A stretch of DNA of 64,000 nucleotides from Chryseobacterium sp. POL2 (GTDB lineage: Bacteria; Bacteroidota; Bacteroidia; Flavobacteriales; Weeksellaceae): assembly GCF_011058315.1 (NCBI RefSeq), contig NZ_CP049298.1, forward strand, positions 372,001 to 436,000, read 5' to 3'. Position 1 is the stretch's first letter; each line of letters opens with the position of its first letter. The notes beneath the pieces are model-generated. The model had not been told where the DNA came from. It was given only the letters and a program-made list of their open reading frames with translations, and did no database searches. Positions 17,577 to 27,019 of this stretch are shown piece after piece. The translations under genes and the position numbers were made by a program.

Positions 17577-18140
17577 ATGAAAAATATAGTTGTTTTAGTT
17601 TCCGGTTCAGGCACCAATTTGCAAAGAATTATCGATTGTACAGAGACAGGAGAAATCCGAAATGCTAAAGTCAGCTTGGTAATCGCAGATCGTGAGTGTT
17701 ATGGTCTTGCCAGGGCTTCAAAACATCATATTGACAATGTTTTAATTCCGAGAGGGAAAGCATTTTCAGATGAGTTGGAAAAGATCATCCCTGCAAACAC
17801 AGATTTAATTGTATTGGCCGGATTTTTATCAATACTAAAACCTGAGTTCTGCCAAAAATGGGATAATAAAATTATTAATATTCATCCGTCTTTATTGCCA
17901 AAATTTGGAGGAAAAGGGATGTGGGGACATCATGTTCACGATGCTGTTATACAAGCTCAAGAAAAAGAGAGTGGTGCGACTGTACATTTTGTGACTTCTC
18001 AGATTGATGAAGGTGGAATTATTTTGCAAGGAAAAGTAGATGTTAATTCTGATGATACAGCAGTAAGTTTAGCTCAAAAAATTCATCATATTGAATATGA
18101 AATTTTTCCAAAAGCAATTGATAAAGTACTTAATAATTGA
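17577..18140 (+). CDS. purN: Phosphoribosylglycinamide formyltransferase
   Basis: 187 residues. Transfers a formyl group from 10-formyl-THF to GAR. The catalytic Asn and His are in NIHPSLLPKFGG, and the catalytic Asp in SQIDEGGII. The N-terminal phosphate loop is VSGSGTNLQRI. Lies 45 bp after purM and 190 bp before purH on the same strand; the three steps belong to one pathway. Confidence 0.97.
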   Translation: MKNIVVLVSGSGTNLQRIIDCTETGEIRNAKVSLVIADRECYGLARASKHHIDNVLIPRGKAFSDELEKIIPANTDLIVLAGFLSILKPEFCQKWDNKIINIHPSLLPKFGGKGMWGHHVHDAVIQAQEKESGATVHFVTSQIDEGGIILQGKVDVNSDDTAVSLAQKIHHIEYEIFPKAIDKVLNN

Positions 18141-18330
18141 ATTTTAAATATTAAACCTAAATTTAATTAAATGATTTAGTAACCTGTTTATCAGGTGTTA
18201 AAGAACGAGTTAGTTAAATTAAAACTTTAAGTTCATTAAACCTATAAATAAATCAGTAAAAAATAAAATCCGGAGGTGAAAGAACCGGTAAAACTGCAGT
18301 TTTGAGATAACTGTAAAAAGTAAAATTGAA
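18141..18330 (+). other. purN-purH spacer with small hairpins
   Basis: 190 bp without a gene. Contains hairpin ACCTG-TTTAT-CAGGT near 18182-18196 and CCGG...CCGG at about 18271-18289 just before purH. These could affect the purH leader, but no known riboswitch or attenuator pattern is recognised. Confidence 0.35.
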
Positions 18331-19845
18331 ATGAAAAAAAGAGCATTAATTAGTGTTTCCGACAAAAGTGGTTTGCAGGATTTTGCAAAATTTTTGGAAC
18401 AAAAAGACTGGGAATTAATTTCTACAGGAGGAACTTTTAAACATCTTAAAGATGCGGGGCTTAACCCGATCCAAATTGATGAAGTGACCAATTTCCCTGA
18501 AATGTTGGATGGTCGTGTTAAAACTTTGCATCCAAAAGTGCATGGCGGTCTTTTAGCGGTTCGTGATAACCAAGAACACATGGATACTGTGAAAGCACAC
18601 GAAATTGCGCTTATTGACATGGTAATCGTTAATCTTTATCCATTTTTCGAAAACGCTAACAAAGATATTTCATTAGACGAGAAGGTTGAGTTTATCGATA
18701 TTGGTGGACCTTCTATGTTGCGTTCTGCAGCTAAAAATTTCAAATCTGTAGCAGTTATCACCAATGTGGAAGATTATGACTTGGTAAAACAAGAAATGGA
18801 AACCTTGGGTGACACCAGTTTAGAAACAAGAAAAACATTAGCGGGCAAAGTTTTCAACCTTACTGCAGCTTATGACGCTGCTATTGCAAAAATGTTATTG
18901 AACGAAGATTATCCGCAATATTTGAATGCTTCCTACAAAAAAGTTGCTGACTTGCGTTATGGTGAAAATCCACATCAATCTGCGGCTTATTACGTATCAA
19001 CAGTTGAGAATGGCGCCATGAAGGATTTTGAACAGTTAGGTGGTAAGGAATTGTCTTTCAATAATTTGAGAGATATGGATTTGTGTTGGAAAGTGGTTAA
19101 CGAGTTTAAAGAAGAAATGGCTTGTTGTGCTGTAAAACATTCGACGCCGTGTGGTGTTGCCATTGGAACGTCCGCTTTAGAAACCTATCAAAAAACTTTC
19201 GAGTGCGATCCAGTTTCTATCTTTGGTGGAATTGTAGCAATGAACTATACCATCGATGCTGCAACAGCTGAAGAACTTAACAAAACATTTTTAGAAATTG
19301 TTATGGCTCCAGATTTCACACAAGAGGCTTTAGAGGTTTTAAGAAAGAAAAAGAATTTAAGAATTATCCAAATAAAAAATTCGGTTTCAGATAAGCAAAC
19401 TTGGGTGAAAGTAGATGGAGGTATTTTGGTTCAAGATAATGACAATCAGTTTTCTACAGATATAAAAGTTGTTACCGAAATTCAACCAACCGAAGAGCAA
19501 AAGAAAGCTTTATTGTTATCTCAACGTGTTGTTAAATATGTGAAATCCAATGCAATTGTGGTGTCGAATGGCATTCAGGCTTTTGGAATTGGTGGTGGTC
19601 AAGTTAATAGAATTTGGGCCACACAACAAGCAATAGAAAGAGCAAAAGGAAAATTCTCTGGTGATTTGGTTTTAGCTTCTGATGCATTTTTCCCTTTCCG
19701 TGATGTTGTCGATTTTTGTGCACAAGAAGGCATTACAGCGATTATTCAACCAGGAGGAAGCGTGAAAGATCAAGAAAGTATCGACGCGGCTAATGAGCAT
19801 AAAATTCCAATGATGTTCACAGGAATGAGACATTTCCTACATTAA
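18331..19845 (+). CDS. purH: Bifunctional AICAR transformylase / IMP cyclohydrolase
   Basis: 504 residues, normal length. Residues 1 to about 130 form the MGS-like IMP cyclohydrolase domain ([34 protein letters not shown]). The C-terminal transformylase has the catalytic Lys-His in [13 protein letters not shown] and the ending [11 protein letters not shown]...[10 protein letters not shown]. It carries out the last two steps to IMP. Followed by a very strong terminator. Confidence 0.98.
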   Translation: MKKRALISVSDKSGLQDFAKFLEQKDWELISTGGTFKHLKDAGLNPIQIDEVTNFPEMLDGRVKTLHPKVHGGLLAVRDNQEHMDTVKAHEIALIDMVIVNLYPFFENANKDISLDEKVEFIDIGGPSMLRSAAKNFKSVAVITNVEDYDLVKQEMETLGDTSLETRKTLAGKVFNLTAAYDAAIAKMLLNEDYPQYLNASYKKVADLRYGENPHQSAAYYVSTVENGAMKDFEQLGGKELSFNNLRDMDLCWKVVNEFKEEMACCAVKHSTPCGVAIGTSALETYQKTFECDPVSIFGGIVAMNYTIDAATAEELNKTFLEIVMAPDFTQEALEVLRKKKNLRIIQIKNSVSDKQTWVKVDGGILVQDNDNQFSTDIKVVTEIQPTEEQKKALLLSQRVVKYVKSNAIVVSNGIQAFGIGGGQVNRIWATQQAIERAKGKFSGDLVLASDAFFPFRDVVDFCAQEGITAIIQPGGSVKDQESIDAANEHKIPMMFTGMRHFLH

Positions 19846-19871
19846 TGAATTGATTAAGTAATAGTTAGTAA

Positions 19872-19903
19872 TCGCGCCCGAAGCTTTGCTTCGGGCGCGA
19901 CTT
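19872..19903 (+). terminator. Strong rho-independent terminator of the pur cluster
   Basis: Thirteen-base perfect stem TCGCGCCCGAAGC / GCTTCGGGCGCGA with a TTT loop, followed by CTTTTAT. Confidence 0.92.
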
Positions 19904-19998
19904 TTATAATGTAGAGTACGATAGATAATAAGTCTTAATTGCTCAATTATTTAATTTTTTTTAAAATCAATGTGTTTAAAAGAAGTATATTTATCATT

Positions 19999-20532
19999 AT
20001 GAAATATCTATTAATTATGTTATTTGGTTTATTCAGTTGTTCGAAAGGAACGTCACAAGCAAAGTCCATTCACAGCTATAAAGTTGAAGCATTGGATGGT
20101 AGCACCATCGATTTTGCGAAATTTGAAGGAAAGAAGATTTTGATAGTTAATACGGCGTCAGAATGTGGTTTTACGCCACAATATGCTCAGCTTGAAGAAT
20201 TGTATGAAAAGTATAAAGATAAACTGGTTGTAGTAGGTTTTCCCGCGAATAATTTTGGAAGTCAAGAGCCTGGAACCAATCAAGAAATCTCCACATTTTG
20301 TCAAAAAAATTATGGTGTGAGTTTTCCTATGGCTGCAAAAATTTCAGTGAAAGGAAATGACATTGCTCCGATTTATAAATTCTTAACCGATAAAGATGAA
20401 AACGGCGTAATGAATATTTCAATTCTTTGGAATTTCACCAAAATTCTACTGAATGAAAATGGCGAAGTTATCGACAGTTTTGTGAGTACGACCAAGCCAA
20501 CAAGCGATAAAATAACTAAGTATTTAGAATGA
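19999..20532 (+). CDS. Glutathione peroxidase family lipoprotein (Cys type)
   Basis: 177 residues from MKYLLIMLFGLFSCSKG (19999). An upstream ATG at 19939 would put a non-signal extension before the signal peptide. A lipobox-like LFSC suggests membrane anchoring outside the cytoplasm. The active-site segment reads NTASECGFTPQYAQLEEL, with Cys in place of selenocysteine, and the Gln and Trp of the catalytic set are in FPANNFGSQEPGTNQEI and LWNFTKILL. Such enzymes usually reduce peroxides with thioredoxin-like partners. Confidence 0.93.
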   Translation: MKYLLIMLFGLFSCSKGTSQAKSIHSYKVEALDGSTIDFAKFEGKKILIVNTASECGFTPQYAQLEELYEKYKDKLVVVGFPANNFGSQEPGTNQEISTFCQKNYGVSFPMAAKISVKGNDIAPIYKFLTDKDENGVMNISILWNFTKILLNENGEVIDSFVSTTKPTSDKITKYLE

Positions 20533-20536
20533 AAAA

Positions 20537-20568
20537 AGAACCTCATAATTGAGGCTCTTTTCTTTTTA
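20537..20568. terminator. Shared terminator between convergent genes
   Basis: Stem AAGAACCTC / GAGGCTCTT (one mismatch) with an ATAATT loop. A T-rich tract follows on the plus strand and A-rich sequence precedes it, so it can serve both the peroxidase gene and the convergent DUF4377 gene. Confidence 0.75.
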
Positions 20569-20910
20569 TTGTTCTCGTTTTGTTTTAGAAATTTGTTTTA
20601 TCAAAGTATATTTGATAGAACTAGCGTCCGCTGGCGGATTGGCGATTTTGGCTGTAGAAACTGTCAATACATAATCGTAGCCAGGTTCATAATTAAAACC
20701 ATCGATGTTACTATAAAAATAAGACCATTGTTCGGTTGGTTTTTCACGAACCAACATGCATTTTTGAGTTCCAGCGCCATTCGAGCAATCTTTCTGTTCT
20801 GCACTTACGAAAAGTGTTTTAATACTTGTATTTTCGGAAGTTTGTACGCTACATTGTGCCAAAACAAATAGGAAAATACCTAGAAAAAAGATTTTAATAG
20901 CTGATTTCAT
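20566..20910 (-). CDS. DUF4377 domain lipoprotein
   Basis: 114 residues. Lipoprotein signal peptide MKSAIKIFFLGIFLFVLAQC with Cys at about 20. The rest matches the DUF4377 pattern: KCMLVREKPTEQWSYFYSNI and GFNYEPGYDYVLTV. The domain is often found with HslJ/META proteins in Gram-negative envelopes; its function is unknown. Single gene with terminators on both sides. Confidence 0.88.
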   Translation of the reverse strand: MKSAIKIFFLGIFLFVLAQCSVQTSENTSIKTLFVSAEQKDCSNGAGTQKCMLVREKPTEQWSYFYSNIDGFNYEPGYDYVLTVSTAKIANPPADASSIKYTLIKQISKTKREQ

Positions 20911-20971
20911 ACTTTTAGATTTAATGTTTCGAAGTTTTCAATTATTATGCCATCAGATTTTTAATTCAAAT

Positions 20972-21004
20972 AAAAAAGTCGGAACTCTTTTTAAGTATCC
21001 GACT
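20972..21004 (-). terminator. Rho-independent terminator of the permease gene
   Basis: AGTCGGA (20978-20984) pairs with TCCGACT (20998-21004); six Ts follow on the minus strand. It is 24 bp past the permease stop. Confidence 0.78.
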
Positions 21005-21027
21005 CTTAGTGTTTTTTTGAATGCTTT

Positions 21028-22695
21028 TTAAGCTCTATTAAGTTTGCTATGTTTTCTTCCGTAAGCAAAGTAAATTACAAGGCCTATAGCGAACCATACG
21101 CCGAACCAAAACCAGTTGTTATGCGTCATTCCAGTTAATAAATAAAGACAAGAGCTTAGGCCAACCAACGGAATTAATGATAAATTTTTGATGAATGCTA
21201 AAACGACTAAACCAAAATTAATCAATAAAAATACAGTCACAGATAATCGGAATTCGCCTTCTACTGGATCGCTCCAATTAAGTAAGTTGTGGAAAAATTC
21301 GGGTTGCCAAAAGTAGAAAAATGCTAAGCCTCCTAAGAAAAATAAGGGAAATATAAATTTAGCATTGATATAAGGCATGTGAAAACGACCTTTAATTTTT
21401 TCCTTTTTGGGAAGCATCAGAACACCCCCACAAACCAATACAAATGCGAAAATTGTCCCAATACTTGTAAAATCCAAAATGAAAGATTTATCGGTGAATA
21501 AAATCGGGATTCCCACCACAATTCCTGTGATAATTGTTGCGAAAGAAGGGACTTTGTTTTTACTGTGTACTTCTTGAAATTTCTTTGGAATAAGACCATC
21601 GCGGCTCATGGCCATCCATATTCTCGGCTGTCCCATTTGGAATACCAAAAGTACAGTTGTAATCGCTACAATTGCAATAAGTGCAACGACAAACTCCATC
21701 CAAGGAATATTAAGATTTTCTTTTTGAAAGACGAAAGCCAATGGATCACCAACCCCGTCGAATTTTCTGTAATCTACCAAGCCTGTAAGCACCAATGTTA
21801 AAACAATATATATCGCCGTACAAATTCCTAACGAAATCATCATTCCGCGGGGCAAATCACGTTGTGGATTTTTAGTTTCTTCGGATAAAACACTTAAAGC
21901 ATCAAATCCGATGTATGCGAAAAATACGCCACTTACCGCTGTCATAACACCAGAAAAACCGTTGGGCATTAGACTCGGTATTCCTTCATGATTGCTTGGG
22001 AACCAGTTACCTGTATTGACATAACCAACGCCAACGGCAATCACCAAAAGAATTACAAATAGCTTTAATATTACAAAAAAGTTATTGAAGTTTTTACTTT
22101 CTTTAATTCCTTGATAACAAAGCCAAGTGATAATTCCGTTAATTGCCAAAGCGGGAATATCTACTATAAAACGCAAATTTCCAATGGTTGGTGCAGAGCT
22201 CCAAGCGTTAAGAAGTTCTTTATTGGTAGAATTATTTAAAACCGCTTTTTTTGCTTCAGTATAGCTACATGTCAGATAATCAGGTATATGGATGCCGATT
22301 CGGCTCATGAAACTGGTGAAATAATCTGACCAAGAAAAGGCGACATAGATGTTACCAAAGCTATATTCCATAATCAAAGCCCAACCAATAACCCAAGCAA
22401 TTAATTCTCCAAAACTTGCATAAGCATAGGTGTACGCACTTCCTGCAGTTGGAATTCTACTGGCAAATTCGGCATAACAAATTGCGGTGAAGGCACAGGC
22501 AAATCCACAAATAAGGTACAAAACAATAACACCTGGACCGCCCCGAAAAATGGCTTCACCCAAGCTGCTAAAACTTCCTGCTCCTATAATTGCGGCAATA
22601 CCAAAAAATACAATGTCCCAAGTCCCCAAAACGCGATTCAGCTGTCCTTCGTTGAGATCGCTTGAATATTGTTTCCTTCTAAAAAGTGAGTTCAT
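21028..22695 (-). CDS. APC superfamily amino-acid permease (CAT-like)
   Basis: 555 residues with about 13-14 membrane helices. The first helix has the substrate motif IIGAGSFSSLGEAI, followed by CFACAFTAICYAEFASRIP and GSAYTYAYASFGELIAWVIGW, typical of the cationic amino acid transporter branch. It should move an amino acid across the inner membrane with a proton or by exchange; which one is not visible. Start at 22695 (MNSLFRRKQYSSDLNEGQLNR) has the usual short cytosolic N-terminus. Monocistronic. Confidence 0.93.
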   Translation of the reverse strand: MNSLFRRKQYSSDLNEGQLNRVLGTWDIVFFGIAAIIGAGSFSSLGEAIFRGGPGVIVLYLICGFACAFTAICYAEFASRIPTAGSAYTYAYASFGELIAWVIGWALIMEYSFGNIYVAFSWSDYFTSFMSRIGIHIPDYLTCSYTEAKKAVLNNSTNKELLNAWSSAPTIGNLRFIVDIPALAINGIITWLCYQGIKESKNFNNFFVILKLFVILLVIAVGVGYVNTGNWFPSNHEGIPSLMPNGFSGVMTAVSGVFFAYIGFDALSVLSEETKNPQRDLPRGMMISLGICTAIYIVLTLVLTGLVDYRKFDGVGDPLAFVFQKENLNIPWMEFVVALIAIVAITTVLLVFQMGQPRIWMAMSRDGLIPKKFQEVHSKNKVPSFATIITGIVVGIPILFTDKSFILDFTSIGTIFAFVLVCGGVLMLPKKEKIKGRFHMPYINAKFIFPLFFLGGLAFFYFWQPEFFHNLLNWSDPVEGEFRLSVTVFLLINFGLVVLAFIKNLSLIPLVGLSSCLYLLTGMTHNNWFWFGVWFAIGLVIYFAYGRKHSKLNRA

Positions 22696-23092
22696 TAAAG
22701 ATGCTTAATTTTTGAAAATAAAAGCAAATGTAACGATTTTTTGATAGGCTGTTAGATTTGTGTTAATAAACTTAAACTTTGTTAAAGTTTATTTTTTCAT
22801 AAGATTCGGATATTTCTCTATAATTCTTTTGTTTTTTAATTAAAAAATCTTTATAATATTGTTAAACAGAGAATTTAACTTATAAAATAAAAATATTTGG
22901 ATGAAGCTTTTATTTCTATCAAATATGGATTTTTGAATTCGCTTTATTAAGAAATTTTTAATTTTTTAAACTTGTTTTTTTAAAAAAAATTAAATTATAA
23001 AATCCTTTTGTAAGTTGCTTAGATAATAAGTTTTGCCTATTTTCGTTCCTTTACTATAACTTAAGTTTTAGATATAAAGTTTTTAGACTTAG
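22696..23092. other. AT-rich divergent intergenic region
   Basis: 397 bp between the permease and the TPR gene with no coding frame. It must hold both promoters; AT content is extreme and a single convincing -33/-7 pair could not be chosen. A TATTTTCG-like element lies at about 23038, 55 bp before the TPR gene. Confidence 0.4.
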
Positions 23093-26068
23093 ATGAATTC
23101 AAAAAAAATAATCTTAGCATCCTTACTTTCCATTTATGGACTGTCACAAGGACAACAATCAAAATACTTTAACGATAAAGAAGCTTACCGCTACAATCTG
23201 GCCGAAAACCTTTATCAATCCAAGATCTACGCAGCTTCGCAATACGAATTTGCTAGACAGTATTTTTACAACCAAACTTTATCGCAGTCCAAAAAAGAGG
23301 CGGCTTTATTTTTTAATCAAGTCATTTCTATGATATTGCAACAAAATCATTCGGAGGAAGGTTTTGAAGCATTCATGAAAGAATATCCAAATTCATCATA
23401 CTTTGCGCAAGCCAATGGACCTTTGGCGGATTATTATTTGGCTAAAAAAGATTTCCCAAAAGCTTTGGAAACTTTGCAAAAGATTAATCAATATCAGCTA
23501 AGTCAAGAAGAAAATACGCAATATATTATGAAATTGGGTTATGCCAAATTCATGACGGGCGATTCTTCTGGCGCTATTGAGGCTTTGGAAGAAGCTAGCA
23601 AAAATGCAAGTAATGAAAACGATAAAGCTGGGATTTCTTATATGTTGGGACATTTGTATTATGCAGATTATCAGACGGACAAAGCATTTTCCTATTTTGA
23701 TCAGGTAAAATATAATGAACAATATGCGACCATGGTACGTCCATATTATGTCCAGATGTATTTTAATAATAAAGATTATGATAAAGCGATTTCTGAAGCG
23801 CAAGATCTTTTAGCTTCGGGAACATCATCCAATTACGAAACCGAAATTCAGAAAATTATCGGTGAAAGTTATTTTATGAAAGGAGATTACCAATCGGCTT
23901 ATCCTTATCTTAAAAAATACCTGGATCAAGCAGGAAATCCTACAGAAAGTGATTTGTACGAAATGGGATTTGTGGCAGCGAAAGCTGGCAAAGCGGACGA
24001 AGCGGTTTACTATTATAATCAGTTGATTAACAGTAATTCGCCTTTGGCGCAAAATGCTTATTATCAATTAGGGAATGCTTATTTGCAAACCAACAAAAAG
24101 CAAGAAGCACTTTCGGCTTATCGTAACGCGGCAGAAATGAATTACGATGCCAAACTTCAACAATTGTCGATGGAGCAATATGCAAAGTTGAGTTACGATA
24201 TTGGAAATCCATTCGAAACGGCGCCAAAAGTTCTACAACGCTATATCGATAAATATCCAAAATCGCCGAAAGTCTCAGAAATGAAATCCCTTTTGGTGAA
24301 ATCTTATTTGTATTCTGGTAATTATCAAGAAACTTTAAATGCTTTAAAAAAGATTGATAACAAAACGCCCGAAACTAAAAAAATAGAGCAAGAGGTAGCC
24401 TATCTTTTGGGAAGTGAAGAATTTAATAAAGGTAATTACGACGCGGCCGAACAATATTTTAAACAAAGTCTGCAATACAATCTTAACAAAGATTTTTCTA
24501 AAAAAGCACAATATTGGTTAGGTCAAACTTACTATCAAAAAGGGGATTACCGTTCGGCGATTATTGCTTATTTAAAACTAGAAAACGAAACTTCTGAAAA
24601 TTTTCCAGAACGTGAACAATTAGATTATGATTTGGGTTATGCTTATTTTAAAAATAAAAACTTTGAATCGGCGCAAGAGCATTTTAAAGAATATTTGAGA
24701 TTCCCAAGACCCGAGTTCAAGACAGATGCAGAACTTCGTTTGGCCGATACCTATTATGCAGATAACAAGCTTAACGAGGCTATCGATATTTATAATAAAA
24801 CCGAAGGTGCCGCAGATTATGTGCTGTTTCAAAAGGCTATGGCTTTAGGTTTTAAAGGCGATACGGTTTCGAAAATTAATGAGCTTAAAAAGTTGATTTC
24901 GTCATATTCTAACAGCGAATATAAAGACGATGCACAATACGAAATCGGGACGGCCTACGCTGCCAACGATGATTACAGCAATTCTAATAATTATTTTGAT
25001 CAAGTTATCAAAACAAGTTCGGATAAAGACTTAGTTGCTAATTCACAAATCTATCGTGCACAGAATTTTATTGATCAAAACCAAATTGATAAAGCTTTAT
25101 CGGAACTAAAACAACTCGGAACTCAATACAAAAACTCGGCTTATGCTGATAAAATAGTTGCGGCTTCTCGACCTGCTTTTGTTAAAAAAGGCGATATTTG
25201 GGGTTATGAAAGCTTTGCAAAAAGTTTGGGCGTTAACATTTCGAGCTCCGAAAAAGACCAGCTTAATCTTTCTTTAGCACAAGAAAGTTATGCAAAAAAA
25301 GATTTTACTAAAGCGATTGTTTATTACGAAAAATATTTAGCAAACGATCCTTCGGGTTCTAGTTTTTACCAAGCGCAATATGAGTTAGGCGAAAGTTATT
25401 ATCAAACCAAAAATCTTAGTAAAGCCTTATTAATTCTACAAAATGTTGCAGATTTCCAAAATGATTATCAGCAAGATGCACAGGTGAGATTGGCGCAGAT
25501 TTATATCAATCAGGGCAAATCGGCGGAGGCGCAAGCTTATTTGGAAGCTGTTGCTACTTCGGCGGATGTTAATATCAAAAACTTTGCTTCTTTAGAATTG
25601 ATGAAGATTTTTGCTGATAAAAAAGATTTTTCGAAAGCGGAACAATATGCAGATGCTGTGTTGAAGAATACCAAAAACTCGGTAGCAGTTATCGAACAAG
25701 CTAAAATTGTGAAGGCGAGAAGTGCAATGCAAAATGGCAAAGATAAAGAAGCACAAGCGGCTTTTTCGGGTTTAGAAAAATCATCAAATCCGGAAGTGGC
25801 AGCAGAAGCCTTATATGCAAAAGCTTTTTACCAAAATAAAGGAAAAGCCTTTAAGTCGAGTAACGAAACGATTTTTAAACTCGCTAATAATTACGCATCA
25901 GAAGAATATTGGGGCGCAAAAGCCTTGGTAATTATGGCCAAAAATTATGTGGGTCTCAAAGATAATTATCAAGCCTCATATACTTGTGACCAGATTATTT
26001 CCAATTATGCTGATTTCCCCGATGTTGTGGCGGAAGCGAAAGAGGTAAAAGCGAAAATTAAGAAATAG
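23093..26068 (+). CDS. Large exported TPR protein
   Basis: 991 residues. N-terminal signal peptide (MNSKKIILASLLSIYGLSQGQ), then about 20 or more tetratricopeptide-like helix pairs through the whole length, for example ALETLQKINQYQLSQEENTQ, YYQLGNAYLQTNKKQEALSA and YWLGQTYYQKGDYRSAIIAY. Such periplasmic TPR scaffolds organise envelope complexes. It lies 27 bp ahead of the beta-lactamase gene and in one direction with the outer-membrane barrel gene, so an envelope role is inferred from neighbours. Confidence 0.9.
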   Translation: MNSKKIILASLLSIYGLSQGQQSKYFNDKEAYRYNLAENLYQSKIYAASQYEFARQYFYNQTLSQSKKEAALFFNQVISMILQQNHSEEGFEAFMKEYPNSSYFAQANGPLADYYLAKKDFPKALETLQKINQYQLSQEENTQYIMKLGYAKFMTGDSSGAIEALEEASKNASNENDKAGISYMLGHLYYADYQTDKAFSYFDQVKYNEQYATMVRPYYVQMYFNNKDYDKAISEAQDLLASGTSSNYETEIQKIIGESYFMKGDYQSAYPYLKKYLDQAGNPTESDLYEMGFVAAKAGKADEAVYYYNQLINSNSPLAQNAYYQLGNAYLQTNKKQEALSAYRNAAEMNYDAKLQQLSMEQYAKLSYDIGNPFETAPKVLQRYIDKYPKSPKVSEMKSLLVKSYLYSGNYQETLNALKKIDNKTPETKKIEQEVAYLLGSEEFNKGNYDAAEQYFKQSLQYNLNKDFSKKAQYWLGQTYYQKGDYRSAIIAYLKLENETSENFPEREQLDYDLGYAYFKNKNFESAQEHFKEYLRFPRPEFKTDAELRLADTYYADNKLNEAIDIYNKTEGAADYVLFQKAMALGFKGDTVSKINELKKLISSYSNSEYKDDAQYEIGTAYAANDDYSNSNNYFDQVIKTSSDKDLVANSQIYRAQNFIDQNQIDKALSELKQLGTQYKNSAYADKIVAASRPAFVKKGDIWGYESFAKSLGVNISSSEKDQLNLSLAQESYAKKDFTKAIVYYEKYLANDPSGSSFYQAQYELGESYYQTKNLSKALLILQNVADFQNDYQQDAQVRLAQIYINQGKSAEAQAYLEAVATSADVNIKNFASLELMKIFADKKDFSKAEQYADAVLKNTKNSVAVIEQAKIVKARSAMQNGKDKEAQAAFSGLEKSSNPEVAAEALYAKAFYQNKGKAFKSSNETIFKLANNYASEEYWGAKALVIMAKNYVGLKDNYQASYTCDQIISNYADFPDVVAEAKEVKAKIKK

Positions 26069-26095
26069 CGATTGTAAAACTTTAATTAGAAAAAA

Positions 26096-26980
26096 ATGAA
26101 CAAATTAAAATACATCGTTTTTGCCGTTGCTGTTTGTGGTTTTGGAATTAAATCTTTTGCGCAACAAGATCTTAAAACATCAATACAGACTATTCTTAAA
26201 GATAAAAAGGCCAACGTTGGTGTGGCTGTTTGGCATTTGGAAAAGCAAGATACTTTGAGTGTAAATGGACATCGCCATCTGCCAATGCAAAGTGTTTTCA
26301 AACTTCCAATTGGTTTGGCAGTTTTGGATTTGGTGGATAAAGGAAAATTTAAAATAGATCAAAAAATTAAATTTACCAAAGCAGAAATGATGCCTGTAAC
26401 GCACAGTCCAATGCGTGATGCATATCCTGAAGGTGGCGCGTTGACCGTCCGCGAAATGTTGAAATATGTCGTAGCAAACAGCGATAACAATACATGTGAT
26501 ATTTTGCTGGATAGAATAGGAGGTCCAGAAGTTGTACAGAAATATATGGACAAAATTGGGATTAAAGATTTCCAAATTGTTTCAAACGAAAGAATTATGC
26601 ACGAAACACCAAGCTTCCAATATCAAAACTATTGGAATGCCAATTCTGCAAACGATTTGTTAAATAAACTTTATACAAAACCTATTTTAAAAGAAGCTTC
26701 CAAAAAAGAAATAATCAAAATTTTGGAAGAAACCAATACGGGGCTTAATCGTCTAAAAGCCGAATTGCCAGTCGGGACCATCGTTGCACATAAGACCGGA
26801 AGTTCGGCCACAGAAAACGGGAAAACTGCCGCAACCAACGATATTGGCGTTATCACTTTACCCAATAAAGAGCATATGATTGTGAGTGTTTTTGTGAGCG
26901 ATTCTTACGAAAACGATGCGACCAACGAAAAAATTATAGCAGATATTGCAAAAGCAAGTTTCGATTATTATTCGAAATAA
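26096..26980 (+). CDS. Class A beta-lactamase
   Basis: 294 residues with signal peptide (1-22). Active-site motifs are complete: S66-V-F-K69 (SxxK), SDN at 129-131 and HKTG at 232-235. The omega loop region (HETPSFQYQNYW, about 169-180) resembles subclass A2 enzymes such as CIA, CME, PER and VEB; I could not place the general-base Glu with certainty. It hydrolyses beta-lactams in the periplasm. The first 20 bases of the gene are identical to those of the following barrel gene. It lies between the TPR gene (27-bp gap) and the barrel gene (39-bp gap). Confidence 0.95.
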   Translation: MNKLKYIVFAVAVCGFGIKSFAQQDLKTSIQTILKDKKANVGVAVWHLEKQDTLSVNGHRHLPMQSVFKLPIGLAVLDLVDKGKFKIDQKIKFTKAEMMPVTHSPMRDAYPEGGALTVREMLKYVVANSDNNTCDILLDRIGGPEVVQKYMDKIGIKDFQIVSNERIMHETPSFQYQNYWNANSANDLLNKLYTKPILKEASKKEIIKILEETNTGLNRLKAELPVGTIVAHKTGSSATENGKTAATNDIGVITLPNKEHMIVSVFVSDSYENDATNEKIIADIAKASFDYYSK

Positions 26981-27019
26981 ATAAAGATTAAATAAGATTT
27001 TTCAATCTAATTATAGATA